This document shows positions 20,773-28,007 of a DNA stretch of 64,000 nucleotides, in pieces; positions within the stretch are counted from its first letter, which is position 1, and the number at the start of each line of letters is the position of its first letter. Source of the DNA: Streptococcus oricebi (GTDB taxonomy: Bacteria > Bacillota > Bacilli > Lactobacillales > Streptococcaceae); NCBI RefSeq assembly GCF_017883985.1, contig NZ_PRDG01000005.1, positions 147,053-211,052 on the forward strand. Reading direction: 5' to 3'. The notes below the pieces were generated by a model. That model was not told the origin of the DNA and did not search any database. It worked only from the letters and a program-made list of their open reading frames with translations. A program made the translations under genes and the position numbers.

Positions 20773-22530
20773 ATGAAAAAACGATTGCTATTTTTTTTAA
20801 TTTTATTAATTTCCATATTTATTGGTATAGGACAAGTTCGTGCTGATAGCAGTGACTCTGATAGTTTTTCAGATTCTAGTAGTTTCAGATCGTCTAATGA
20901 TTCAGATTCTGACGATGATTCTTCCTCTGATTTAGGCAGCGGCCTGTCTGCTGATGCAGACGATTTAGGTCACTTCTCTTCGGATTCTGACGATGGCACA
21001 TCTGACGATGATTCTTCCTCTGATTTAGGTGACCTTTCTACAGATTCTGCTGGAGATAATCTAGCTGCCTCGGATTCTTCTACTGACTTGGGCAGCGGTT
21101 TGACCGTTAATCCGGATAGTTTAGGTGACTTCGCTTCAGATATTCCAACTATTGATTCTTTGGATGCGTCAGCAAATGATGGTGATAATTTGACTAATCT
21201 GGGGAATATTTCTGCCCCAGTTTCTACAGAATCAACCAATCCAACAACGAGCACAGATGAGATAATGGCGGGCACACCAGATGCAGCAGTAGCGACCGCT
21301 CCCACACCCCTTACGGATGCAACTAATTCTGTCACTACTACAGATGAAACGACTCCTATAGATTCAGCTAATCAAACAACTGAGTCAGTAGACTCGGCAA
21401 GCTCTGATAAGCCTAATTTGGCAGACTCGGCAACTGAATCAAGCCCTGCGGCTTCCGCAGGCAATGGTTTGACAGCTAATCCAGACAGCTTAGGTAGTTT
21501 CGTTTCGGATAAACCAGCCGATAGAACTGGATCCGAATCTTCTGCTGACCTTGGCAGTGGCTTGACTGCAGATGCAGATAGTCTAGGTAGTTTTATCTCA
21601 GAATCAGATTCTACAACTGAGTCAATAGACTCGGCAAGCTCTGACAAGCCTAATTTGGCAGACTCGGCAACTGAATCAAGCCCTGCGGCTTCCGCAGGTA
21701 ATGGTTTGACAGCTAATCCAGACAGCTTAGGTAGTTTCGTTTCGGATAAACCAGCCGATAGAACTGGATCCGAATCTTCTGCTGACCTTGGCAGTGGCTT
21801 GACAGTTGATTCAAATGAAACTTTCAACATTTTGGGAAACAATGCTTGGGGTAATTACTCTCCCTTGGAGGCTGATTACACTGTCTCTGCAACCAATACA
21901 ACAAATGCAGGAGAAAGAAGAAATCCTAATATGTGGGGGACAGATACTGGGAAACCTTTTTCTAAACCAACGACTTTTTTAGGTAAGGTTGGAGAAGAAG
22001 TTTATGATGTATTTGATGGCATGTTAGGAAAATTGGCTGGAGTGACGTTTACTGAGTTGGGAACATACGTGACTCCTGATCCTCAGCCAGTGCCTGAAGA
22101 AGTTCTAACCCCTATCGGATCTTTAAATTATAATATAGCACAAGGAACTGCTCCGGTTCTTGGAACAGGGGTGGTTAGAACAAGCGAAACGGGTGCGCGA
22201 TACACGGGTATAATTGCTGATAATTTAACCCATAATGTAGCAAATAATGTCTCCATTGGACTTACTGGAGAGACTTTAACAGGAACAGATGCTGTTCCGG
22301 ATAGTTCTCCTCTGCCTGAATCTGTTGGTCGAATTGCTATTGTTGCAAATAATATTGTTGGATCTAAAACAGGTGTGGAGCCTTTGGATGTTGTTATCGG
22401 TGTGACAAGTTATAATCCGATTACTGGAGAAAATGAAGATCGCATTCCCTCACTATTTGGGATAATTCAAGGAATGAGAGGAGGACAAAAAGGGGACTCC
22501 GAAGGAGCTAGTAATAGTCAAGAAAAATAA
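20773..22530 (+). CDS. Secreted Ser/Asp-rich repeat protein of unknown function
   Basis: A 585-residue exported protein I do not recognise. Residues 1-24 are a Sec signal peptide (MKKRLLFFLILLISIFIGIG then QVRA, cleavage before DSSDSD). Residues 25 to about 343 are acidic low-complexity repeats built on an SSADLGSGLTADADSLGSF-like unit, including two 79-residue-period blocks that are nearly identical. The last 240 residues are a separate, less biased region (NNAWGNYSPLEADYTV, WGTDTGKPFSKPTTFLGKVG, GVTSYNPITGENEDRIPSLF) that may be a folded domain. There is no LPxTG motif, lipobox or C-terminal membrane anchor, so it is probably released. GGAG (20760-20763) supports ATG 20773. It has its own promoter and lies between the two LXG cassettes, but nothing in its sequence ties it to type VII secretion. 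Confidence 0.8.
   Translation: MKKRLLFFLILLISIFIGIGQVRADSSDSDSFSDSSSFRSSNDSDSDDDSSSDLGSGLSADADDLGHFSSDSDDGTSDDDSSSDLGDLSTDSAGDNLAASDSSTDLGSGLTVNPDSLGDFASDIPTIDSLDASANDGDNLTNLGNISAPVSTESTNPTTSTDEIMAGTPDAAVATAPTPLTDATNSVTTTDETTPIDSANQTTESVDSASSDKPNLADSATESSPAASAGNGLTANPDSLGSFVSDKPADRTGSESSADLGSGLTADADSLGSFISESDSTTESIDSASSDKPNLADSATESSPAASAGNGLTANPDSLGSFVSDKPADRTGSESSADLGSGLTVDSNETFNILGNNAWGNYSPLEADYTVSATNTTNAGERRNPNMWGTDTGKPFSKPTTFLGKVGEEVYDVFDGMLGKLAGVTFTELGTYVTPDPQPVPEEVLTPIGSLNYNIAQGTAPVLGTGVVRTSETGARYTGIIADNLTHNVANNVSIGLTGETLTGTDAVPDSSPLPESVGRIAIVANNIVGSKTGVEPLDVVIGVTSYNPITGENEDRIPSLFGIIQGMRGGQKGDSEGASNSQEK
21377..21566 (+). repeat. 190-bp direct repeat, copy 1, in secreted protein gene
   Basis: Nearly identical to 21614-21803, with about three base differences. 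The 237-bp period equals 79 codons, so repeat number can change without shifting the frame. Confidence 0.9.
21614..21803 (+). repeat. 190-bp direct repeat, copy 2, in secreted protein gene
   Basis: Second copy of the block at 21377-21566, separated from it by 47 bp of a related but more diverged unit. Confidence 0.9.
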
Positions 22531-22643
22531 TCTTCTTTGACATCTTATCGAAAGACTAGGTTTCTGTACTAAGATTTCAAAGCTGAACCAATAAAATTAT
22601 GGCTCATTGTCAACTGTAGTGGGTGACGAAAAGCTATAACCTG

Positions 22644-22672
22644 GACAAGACCAGATTGGTCTTGTCTTTTTT
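22644..22672 (+). terminator. Terminator inside the left end of the IS element
   Basis: A perfect 10-bp stem GACAAGACCA/TGGTCTTGTC (22644-22653, 22657-22666) with a 3-nt loop, followed by T6. It stops transcription entering the element from the secreted protein gene, which has no terminator of its own that I can see. Confidence 0.85.
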
Positions 22673-22677
22673 GATGT

Positions 22678-23890
22678 TCAAGGCAATGAGTATTTTCGTT
22701 TTAAAGTTCTTGTCTTGCGGAAACCAAAAGCTTGTCTTTTGATGTCCTTGATGAGTTTGTTGGTGGCCTCCAATGTGGCGTTGGAGTAGGGAAATATCAA
22801 GGCGTTTGTAATGTAGGTCTTGTATTTAAGAAAGGTGCGAAAAACTCTGGAAAAATGAGAGTTGACTCGGTTACGGTTATCTTGAATCAATCCGAAAAAA
22901 TTCAGCGACTCGCTTCTCTTGAAAGTGGAAAAGCAGGAGTTGATAAAGGTCGTAGTAAAAGCGAAGCTCAGGAGAGAGGTCGAGGGTTTTCTGAACAACC
23001 TCTCTCGGAGTCAGTGTTTGTCTAAAGGTTCGTGAGTAGAAAGACTTTTTGGAGAGCTTTCTGCTGTCTTTCTGTAGAATTTTCCAGTGGTTTTTCATGG
23101 CTCTGTAAGGCAAGGACTTCTGGTCAAATTCTTTCATAATGGCAATACGAGTGGTCATCATAGCCCTCGCTAGGTGTTGGACAATGTGGAAGCGGTCCAG
23201 AACGATTTGAGCATTTGGGAATAGTTTCCTAATCAGTGGAATGTAGGCTCCCGACATATCGACTGTCACCATTTTGACTTTCTCTCTCGTTCTCCTAGAA
23301 TACTTGTAGAAATGATTCTTAATAGTTATTTGGCGGTTGTTTTCCAGAAGTGCAATGATCTTCTTCGTCTCCATATCTTGAGCAATGAAGGCCAGCTTTC
23401 CCTTATTACGAGCGAACTCGTCCCAAGAAAGAAGGCAAGGTAGCTGGTCCCAACTCTCCTTAAACTCAAATTGATTTAGCTTCCTTTGGACAGCAGAGAC
23501 AGAGATATGGAGACGTCTAGCGATAGCGGTATTGGTCAACTTTTCAGTGTGATATTGCGTGATTTTCTTCCAGATAGGTTGGGAGATTTGGCAATTCTTT
23601 TTAACAAGGCTGGTTTGAGCAACCGATACTTTGCGACAAGTCTTGCATTGAAAACGACGTTTCTTTAATCTCAGCAAAGTAGGCATGCCTTGAATGTCAA
23701 GGATAGGGATTTTGGAGGGTCGCTGGAAGTCGTATTTTATCATTCTTCCTTGGCAATGCGGGCAGGGCGGAGCTGTATAATCGAGCTTAGCTTGAATCTC
23801 CATATGAGACTGGTGCTTGAGAACCAGTAAGATTTTGATATTTGGGTCTTTTATTCCGATTAAATTTGTGGTATTCTTAATGTGTTCCAT
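22678..23890 (-). pseudogene. ISL3-family transposase, frameshifted
   Basis: The N-terminal 337 codons (23890 down to 22877) hold the zinc-finger CPHC...CKTC, a helix-turn-helix (TNTAIARRLHISVSAVQRKL), and the first catalytic aspartates in VTVDMSGAYIPL and VLDRFHIVQHL. The frame then runs into a stop after EFFRIDSR. The remainder, FFGLIQDNRNRVNSHFSRVF and the block NATLEATNKLIKDIKRQAFG with the catalytic Glu, lies in another frame (22998 down to 22678). The switch point is a run of six T on the coding strand (about 22896-22901); five T would restore one frame. Either a one-base insertion has killed it, or slippage at the run permits a little full-length product. Confidence 0.88.
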
Positions 23891-24036
23891 ATGATTCTCC
23901 TAATGAGTTGTTTTGTCGCTTTTCATTATAGATCATATGGGACTTTTTTTCTACAATTAAAAAGCCCTATCATCTCTGTGCCGGATTTACCCACTACAGA
24001 TATTATAGAGCTGATTCTTGTCAATGTTAGCAGCAA

Positions 24037-24066
24037 ACCACTTACCGGTCAAAATTGACCACTTAC
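24037..24066 (+). promoter_or_regulatory. Candidate LytTR binding site: two 9-bp direct repeats
   Basis: ACCACTTAC occurs at 24037-24045 and 24058-24066, 21 bp apart, two helical turns, which is the arrangement bound by LytTR dimers. The pair is centred about 60 bp before the predicted start of the LytTR gene transcript. A perfect 14-bp palindrome, GGTCAAAATTGACC (24047-24060), lies between them. Confidence 0.6.
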
Positions 24067-24095
24067 TGAAAATCCCTTGTTTCTTTTTCTGAAAC

Positions 24096-24104
24096 TGTTA
24101 TAAT
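24096..24104 (+). promoter_or_regulatory. Extended -10 promoter of the LytTR gene
   Basis: TG-T-TATAAT (hexamer 24099-24104), with a poor -35 (TTGTTT at 24077), consistent with an activator-dependent promoter. Confidence 0.65.
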
Positions 24105-24128
24105 GAGTGTAGTTAGAGAGGAGAGCTT

Positions 24129-24575
24129 ATGAAGATACGACTAGAGCTAGATCAAAGCTTAACAGAGGTAGAAGTTGTAATCAAGACGGCTCGGCTGGAT
24201 AGCCAGATTGAGCAAATTCAAAGGGCCTTGGAACAGGCGACGGCGCCCCCCTTAATCTTTTACAAGGGAAGTAGTGAGTTTTTTATTGATTTAGATAAGA
24301 TTCTCTTTTTTGAAACGGACGGAACTAAAATTTATGGGCATACTCTGGATAATGCTTATGAGGTCCGACTCAAACTCTATGAATTAGAGGAGCGCCTACC
24401 CTATTATTTTTGTCGAATTTCCAAGTCAACAATCGCCAATAGCAAGGCGATTTATTCTCTGGAGAAGTCCTTTTCAGGGACCAGTAGTATTCGCTTTTAC
24501 GAAACCCATAAGGAAGTGCATGTCTCCAGACACTATTATCAATTTTTAAAAGAAAAGTTAAATGAAACGAGGTAA
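24129..24575 (+). CDS. LytTR-domain DNA-binding regulator
   Basis: A 148-residue regulator without a receiver domain. The N-terminal 45 residues are a short helical segment (SQIEQIQRALEQATAPP). Residues 45-148 are a LytTR domain: ILFFETDGTKIYGHT, YELEERLPYYFCRISKSTIANSKAIYSLEK and VHVSRHYYQFLKEKL. This is the plan of streptococcal LytTR regulatory systems, in which a membrane protein encoded next door holds the regulator in check. The membrane gene begins 4 nt after the stop. The paired repeats upstream suggest autoregulation. Confidence 0.88.
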   Translation: MKIRLELDQSLTEVEVVIKTARLDSQIEQIQRALEQATAPPLIFYKGSSEFFIDLDKILFFETDGTKIYGHTLDNAYEVRLKLYELEERLPYYFCRISKSTIANSKAIYSLEKSFSGTSSIRFYETHKEVHVSRHYYQFLKEKLNETR

Positions 24576-24579
24576 AATT

Positions 24580-25245
24580 ATGAAAAAAACACTATTCGGT
24601 CTTATTTGCTTGCTTCTAGCAGCTTGGGTGCTTTTGCAAGGGAATTTTGGTATCCCGCTTATTCAAATCAATATCTGGCCTCTCTTAGTAATATTAGGCT
24701 TTGTCTACTTTGCGGTAGAGAATTTTTTTGAGGGGCATTGGGGGACAGGTCTGGTTTCGGGCTTTATTGCTTTCTTGATTGCTAATAATGTTTATAGACT
24801 CTTTCCCCATCTATCATCTGGGACAGTGTTCTTGGCTGGTATTCTAGCCTACGTCGGTGTTCGTATCTTATTTAAACCTAGGACCAGTTGGAAAAGTCGT
24901 CATCGGATAGATGTTAGTTCCGGCTCAGAAGAGGGGATTACTTTTGGTTCTGGCACCCGCTATGTTAATTCGGACAATTTTACTTATGATGAGTTGGCTT
25001 GCTCTTTTGGCAATGCTAAGGTCTATTTTGATAATGCCCAGATAGTAGGGGATTCAGCGACTTTTAAAGTAGAAGTAGCTTTTGGAAATGCCACCCTCTT
25101 TGTGCCAAGCTCTTGGCAAGTAATCAGCAAGGCTGCCTGCTCTTTTGGTAGTGTTTCTCAGATTCGCAATGTCAATGAAAAAGAGAAAACCCTCTATCTT
25201 GAGGGAAGCGTTGCCTTTGGTCATTTGAAAATTATCTATATCTAG
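24580..25245 (+). CDS. LiaF-like membrane protein, partner of the LytTR regulator
   Basis: A 221-residue protein with four N-terminal membrane helices (LFGLICLLLAAWVLLQ, IWPLLVILGFVYFAVENFF, TGLVSGFIAFLIANNVY, GTVFLAGILAYVGVRILF) and a soluble C-terminal beta domain with the repeating FGNAKVYFDNA / FGNATLFVP / FGSVSQI / FGHLKIIYI pattern of LiaF and DUF2154 proteins. LiaF inhibits a histidine kinase in other bacteria; here no kinase is adjacent, so it may inhibit the LytTR protein directly. ACGAGG at 24567-24572 fixes ATG 24580. Confidence 0.85.
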   Translation: MKKTLFGLICLLLAAWVLLQGNFGIPLIQINIWPLLVILGFVYFAVENFFEGHWGTGLVSGFIAFLIANNVYRLFPHLSSGTVFLAGILAYVGVRILFKPRTSWKSRHRIDVSSGSEEGITFGSGTRYVNSDNFTYDELACSFGNAKVYFDNAQIVGDSATFKVEVAFGNATLFVPSSWQVISKAACSFGSVSQIRNVNEKEKTLYLEGSVAFGHLKIIYI

Positions 25246-25295
25246 GCTCTTGTGCAGGAGCTAGGAGGGACTTGAAAAAACTTCTTTCTTAGCTC

Positions 25296-25324
25296 TTGCC
25301 AAAGTCGGCAAAGTATGGTAGACT
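25296..25324 (+). promoter_or_regulatory. Probable promoter of rpmB
   Basis: TTGCCA (25296-25301), 17 bp, TAGACT (25319-25324) with TG-G in front. Confidence 0.6.
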
Positions 25325-25375
25325 TTATAGGTATGTGGTAAAACACCTTAAACTAACCAGGAGGAAATGATAAGA

Positions 25376-25564
25376 ATGGCTAAAGTATGTTACTTTACAG
25401 GACGTAAGACTGTTTCAGGAAACAACCGCTCACACGCGATGAACCAAACAAAACGCGCTGTTAAACCAAATCTTCAAAAAGTGACTGTTTTAATCGACGG
25501 AAAACCTAAAAAAGTTTGGGCTTCAGCTCGCGCCCTTAAATCAGGGAAAGTTGAACGCGTTTAA
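25376..25564 (+). CDS. rpmB: 50S ribosomal protein L28
   Basis: A basic 62-residue ribosomal protein of the large subunit. [20 protein letters not shown] and [11 protein letters not shown] are the L28 signature. The zinc-binding Cys pairs of some L28 proteins are absent (only one Cys), so this is the zinc-free form. AGGAGG at 25360-25365 supports ATG 25376. Monocistronic, with a strong terminator. Confidence 0.97.
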   Translation: MAKVCYFTGRKTVSGNNRSHAMNQTKRAVKPNLQKVTVLIDGKPKKVWASARALKSGKVERV

Positions 25565-25574
25565 TAAAAAAGAG

Positions 25575-25597
25575 AAGAATCTACGGATTCTTTTTTT
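25575..25597 (+). terminator. Intrinsic terminator of rpmB
   Basis: AAGAATC (25575-25581) pairs with GATTCTT (25586-25592) around loop TACG, then a T7 tract. Confidence 0.88.
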
Positions 25598-25821
25598 CTT
25601 TACCAAAGCGAGTTGCAAAATATTGGTTGAAAAATCAGTTGACTTGTAGTGCTTATCTGACTGATAATTTTTACTGGCCTTTATATACTGGTAGGGATGC
25701 CACTTTTTTATTTAGGAACTGCTTTTTTCTTCGTCAAAAAATTCCCAGCTTTACTAGGGCCTTCATTGGCTCTTTTTCTTCATTTGATAAATCGACAATC
25801 ATCCAATCGCCCCATAAACGT

Positions 25822-25850
25822 TTGACATGTTTTGGGTTTTGCGTTAGAAT
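25822..25850 (+). promoter_or_regulatory. Promoter of LXG cassette 2
   Basis: TTGACA (25822-25827), 17 bp, TAGAAT (25845-25850). The start at about 25857 gives a leader of about 128 nt, close to that of cassette 1. Confidence 0.78.
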
Positions 25851-25984
25851 TAAGACATAAATGAACAAAATGTCCATTTTTATTTGTTCTTTTACTAACA
25901 ATTAGTAAATAGATATGGTGATTTATTTTGGCGACAAAGCTTGGCAAAAGGCTTTGCACTTTCCTATAGAAAGAGGAGGTAGTG

Positions 25985-26254
25985 ATGACAACAATACAAT
26001 CAAACGCATCTATTGCACAAAGTCAGGCATCTGGTTTTGATGGAGCGGCATCAGGGGCGACTTATTCAAATGTTTCTTTATCAGAGAGCAACATCACAAG
26101 CATGACCAATGGTGCTGCTGTAGCCAATAATTTCTTAGCTAGCCTGTCACAGTTAACATCTTGCGTTCAAACGCAGGCCAATAAGTTTCCACAGATTGCT
26201 TCTACTATGGAGACTACTGACAGTAATCTTTCGGGCAGTATTACAACCTTGTAA
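25985..26254 (+). CDS. T7SSb small helical partner protein (DUF3130/TIGR04197-like, Lap1)
   Basis: An 89-residue Ala/Ser/Thr-rich helical protein (TIQSNASIAQSQASGFDGAA, NGAAVANNFLASLSQLTSCV, STMETTDSNLSGSITTL). It shares with the cassette 1 protein the N-terminal IQSxASIA block and the C-terminal helix, so the two are paralogues. It probably guides the LXG protein to the secretion machine. AGGAGG (25974-25979) is 5 nt before ATG 25985. Its stop overlaps the first possible start of the next gene. Confidence 0.8.
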   Translation: MTTIQSNASIAQSQASGFDGAASGATYSNVSLSESNITSMTNGAAVANNFLASLSQLTSCVQTQANKFPQIASTMETTDSNLSGSITTL

Positions 26255-26271
26255 TGTCAGAAGGTGATGAT

Positions 26272-26634
26272 ATGTCACAGGATAAAAGTGAGCAAAAGCG
26301 AGCCGAATATACCAAAAAAATCAATCAATTGGAGGTAGAACTCGACGATCTTCGATTTCAAAAAAGGAATATTCAAGCTTCCTTGGAGGACTTGGAAGGA
26401 CTGCTTGCTAAGAATTATGCCACTATTGATGAAATCAATCTGGAATTGATAAAAGAAGGTAGCCAAAAGGCTGCTAGAAACTATGAATTAGAGCAGGAGC
26501 GTGCTCAATCCATTCGGACTTTTGTTTTTTCAAAATATGAAACGATTATGACAAAGCTATCGAAAACGATAAAAGGGCACGAAGACCAACTTGATTCATT
26601 GAAGAAAGAGAGGAATGACTTGCCATGGGATTGA
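26272..26634 (+). CDS. T7SSb coiled-coil partner protein (DUF3958-like, Lap2)
   Basis: A charged, fully helical protein of about 120 residues (KINQLEVELDDLRFQKRNIQ, LEDLEGLLAKNYATIDEINL, KLSKTIKGHEDQLDSLKKER). Position and character match the second gene of cassette 1. ATG 26272 has AAGG about 8 nt upstream; ATG 26254, which overlaps the previous stop, would add six residues and cannot be excluded. It overlaps the effector gene by 10 nt. Confidence 0.76.
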   Translation: MSQDKSEQKRAEYTKKINQLEVELDDLRFQKRNIQASLEDLEGLLAKNYATIDEINLELIKEGSQKAARNYELEQERAQSIRTFVFSKYETIMTKLSKTIKGHEDQLDSLKKERNDLPWD

Positions 26635-27938
26635 AATACAGTAGTTCCGACTCACAAACCTTAATGACAAATTTAGCCAACAATATTGAGTCAGCAAAAG
26701 CGACAGTTGCAAATTTAAACAGCGCTAGCCAGGCTTTGACCAACTCGGTTAGTAATGGGGAATTGAAAGGTGCTGCCTATACGGCGGCGTCTGGACTTTT
26801 TAGCGATACTATTATTCCGACCATTAACCGAGCAACGACGGTCTTTAATAGTATCAATGCAAACTTAGATTCCTATAAAAACTACGATGCAACGATGCCG
26901 CAAGGCGAGGTTTTAGATGAGGATAAGTTGACGCAGATGAAGCTGACCAAGCAAGCTCTAAAGGCTGCAACGGATGCCAGTTCAGCGACTTTATCGCTTG
27001 GTCAGGGTTTGCCAGGTGTCGGTGACGATATAAAGAAGACAGTTGAAGGCCTCAATTCCTATTCTAGTTCTCTACAAGGTGAGATAGATGAGATTGAGGC
27101 GAAGCTACAAAAATTAAGGGATTTCTCTAACAATACTTCCTCGCTTTTTAGTAGTAGCTTGGCAGATTTGGGAATTGTCATGCAAAGTCTGGCTGTTTTG
27201 AATAACACGCAAGTAAATGCGAATACAGGGGCCTACACCTTGCCATCTGGTACGAACTTGACTTGGTTTAATAGTCTTCAAGCTTCAAATGCTCAAGGAA
27301 AGAGTGCGGGCCCTGCTCCGACTGCCCAGTCTCAATCATTTGGCGGCAGCCTTCTGGCCGGTTTGAAATCTTTCTTTGGCTATAGTGAGACAACTACCGT
27401 AAATGGACCGGAACGGACACAGCGGACTCCTTGGGGAAGTACCTATACCAAGACATCAACATCTACGACCTATGAAAAGAAAGGGGTCGTTAATGGACAA
27501 TGGACCAACGGTCATTTTAGTGGTGGTTCATTGAATCTTGGCATTGTCAATGTAGGAGTTGATGCTTCTGGTGGCAACCTTTCTTTTACTGGTTCTGGTA
27601 ATATCGGTGACTATGGTCTCACGTCTACAACTAGTATTGGTTCAAATGGACTGGATAATTCAATAGGAATGAAGGCCAAGAATGTAACTGTTAGTAGTGG
27701 TGGAAATATTAATCCGGCCAAAGTTGATGAGGGGATGGTTGGTCTATACACTAGGTCTTCTCAAACTGAAACTAGTGGAGGAGGTCTGTCCACAACAACG
27801 ACAGTTGAATCTGGTGGTAGGTCAGTAGACGATGACCAATTAAAGACAGCGGGAGAAGTAGTTGCAGTTGCAGCAACAGCTGCTGTAGTGGCTGTTGCTC
27901 TACCTGAGTTACTTCTTGTTGGAGCTGCAATTGCTTAA
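26625..27938 (+). CDS. LXG-type T7SSb effector with unclassified C-terminal region
   Basis: A 437-residue probable type VII effector. Residues 1 to about 215 are a helical LXG-type domain with the same start pattern as the cassette 1 effector (MGLKYSSSDSQ), ELKGAAYTAASGLFSD in the same place (compare ELKGTAYDSAKNYA), and a long coiled coil. Residues 220-400 are Gly/Ser/Thr-rich and look beta-stranded (GQWTNGHFSGGSLNLGIVNV, ASGGNLSFTGSGNIGDYGLT). The last 27 residues are a hydrophobic Ala/Val stretch ending at the stop (EVVAVAATAAVVAVALPELL and seven more). I recognise no nuclease, NADase or lipid II phosphatase motif. A membrane-active or pore-related role is a guess from the tail. Confidence 0.8.
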   Translation: MGLKYSSSDSQTLMTNLANNIESAKATVANLNSASQALTNSVSNGELKGAAYTAASGLFSDTIIPTINRATTVFNSINANLDSYKNYDATMPQGEVLDEDKLTQMKLTKQALKAATDASSATLSLGQGLPGVGDDIKKTVEGLNSYSSSLQGEIDEIEAKLQKLRDFSNNTSSLFSSSLADLGIVMQSLAVLNNTQVNANTGAYTLPSGTNLTWFNSLQASNAQGKSAGPAPTAQSQSFGGSLLAGLKSFFGYSETTTVNGPERTQRTPWGSTYTKTSTSTTYEKKGVVNGQWTNGHFSGGSLNLGIVNVGVDASGGNLSFTGSGNIGDYGLTSTTSIGSNGLDNSIGMKAKNVTVSSGGNINPAKVDEGMVGLYTRSSQTETSGGGLSTTTTVESGGRSVDDDQLKTAGEVVAVAATAAVVAVALPELLLVGAAIA

Positions 27939-28007
27939 GAACGGAAGATACTTCGCTCTCTAGAATCTTCTTTTTATTCATTATAGCGATATTGGGAGGA
28001 AGAAAAA

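Larger units (their letters stand above)
22601..24012 (-). mobile_element. ISL3-family insertion sequence, complete ends, 1412 bp
   Basis: The element is bounded by imperfect 24-bp inverted repeats, GGCTCATTGTCAACTGTAGT(GGGT) at 22601-22624 and the complement of 23989-24012, matching at 17 of 24 positions with the inner 11 identical. It carries one transposase gene on the minus strand, with a frameshift. The 8 bp outside each end differ (AAAATTAT and GATTCTTG), so no target duplication remains. It lies 70 bp after the secreted protein gene and 25 bp before a probable LytTR regulatory site. Confidence 0.88.
25565..25984 (+). other. 420-nt intergenic region between rpmB and LXG cassette 2
   Basis: It holds the rpmB terminator, about 220 nt in which I see no feature, the cassette 2 promoter (25822-25850) and a leader of about 128 nt with weak stems. 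A 77-codon open frame at 25627-25860 has a Phe/Cys-rich, unconvincing product and no ribosome binding site. Confidence 0.6.

Noticed and set aside
21377..21803. Possible CRISPR-like array
   Set aside because: The repeats are long, in frame and translated as part of a secreted protein, with only two copies and no cas genes nearby.
21372..21842. 156-codon antisense open frame inside the secreted repeat protein gene
   Set aside because: Its length comes from the repetitive codon pattern of the sense gene; it has no ribosome binding site and merely mirrors the repeats.
22440..22530. Cell-wall sorting signal in the secreted repeat protein
   Set aside because: The C-terminus has no LPxTG, no hydrophobic segment and no basic tail.
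22732..23025. 97-codon plus-strand open frame within the IS element
   Set aside because: It is the reverse of the transposase C-terminal part; the minus-strand product has recognisable ISL3 motifs and this one does not.
22593..24020. Target site duplication around the IS element
   Set aside because: The 8-bp flanks AAAATTAT and GATTCTTG do not match.
25627..25860. 77-codon open frame before LXG cassette 2
   Set aside because: No ribosome binding site, implausible Phe/Cys-rich composition, and it covers the cassette promoter.
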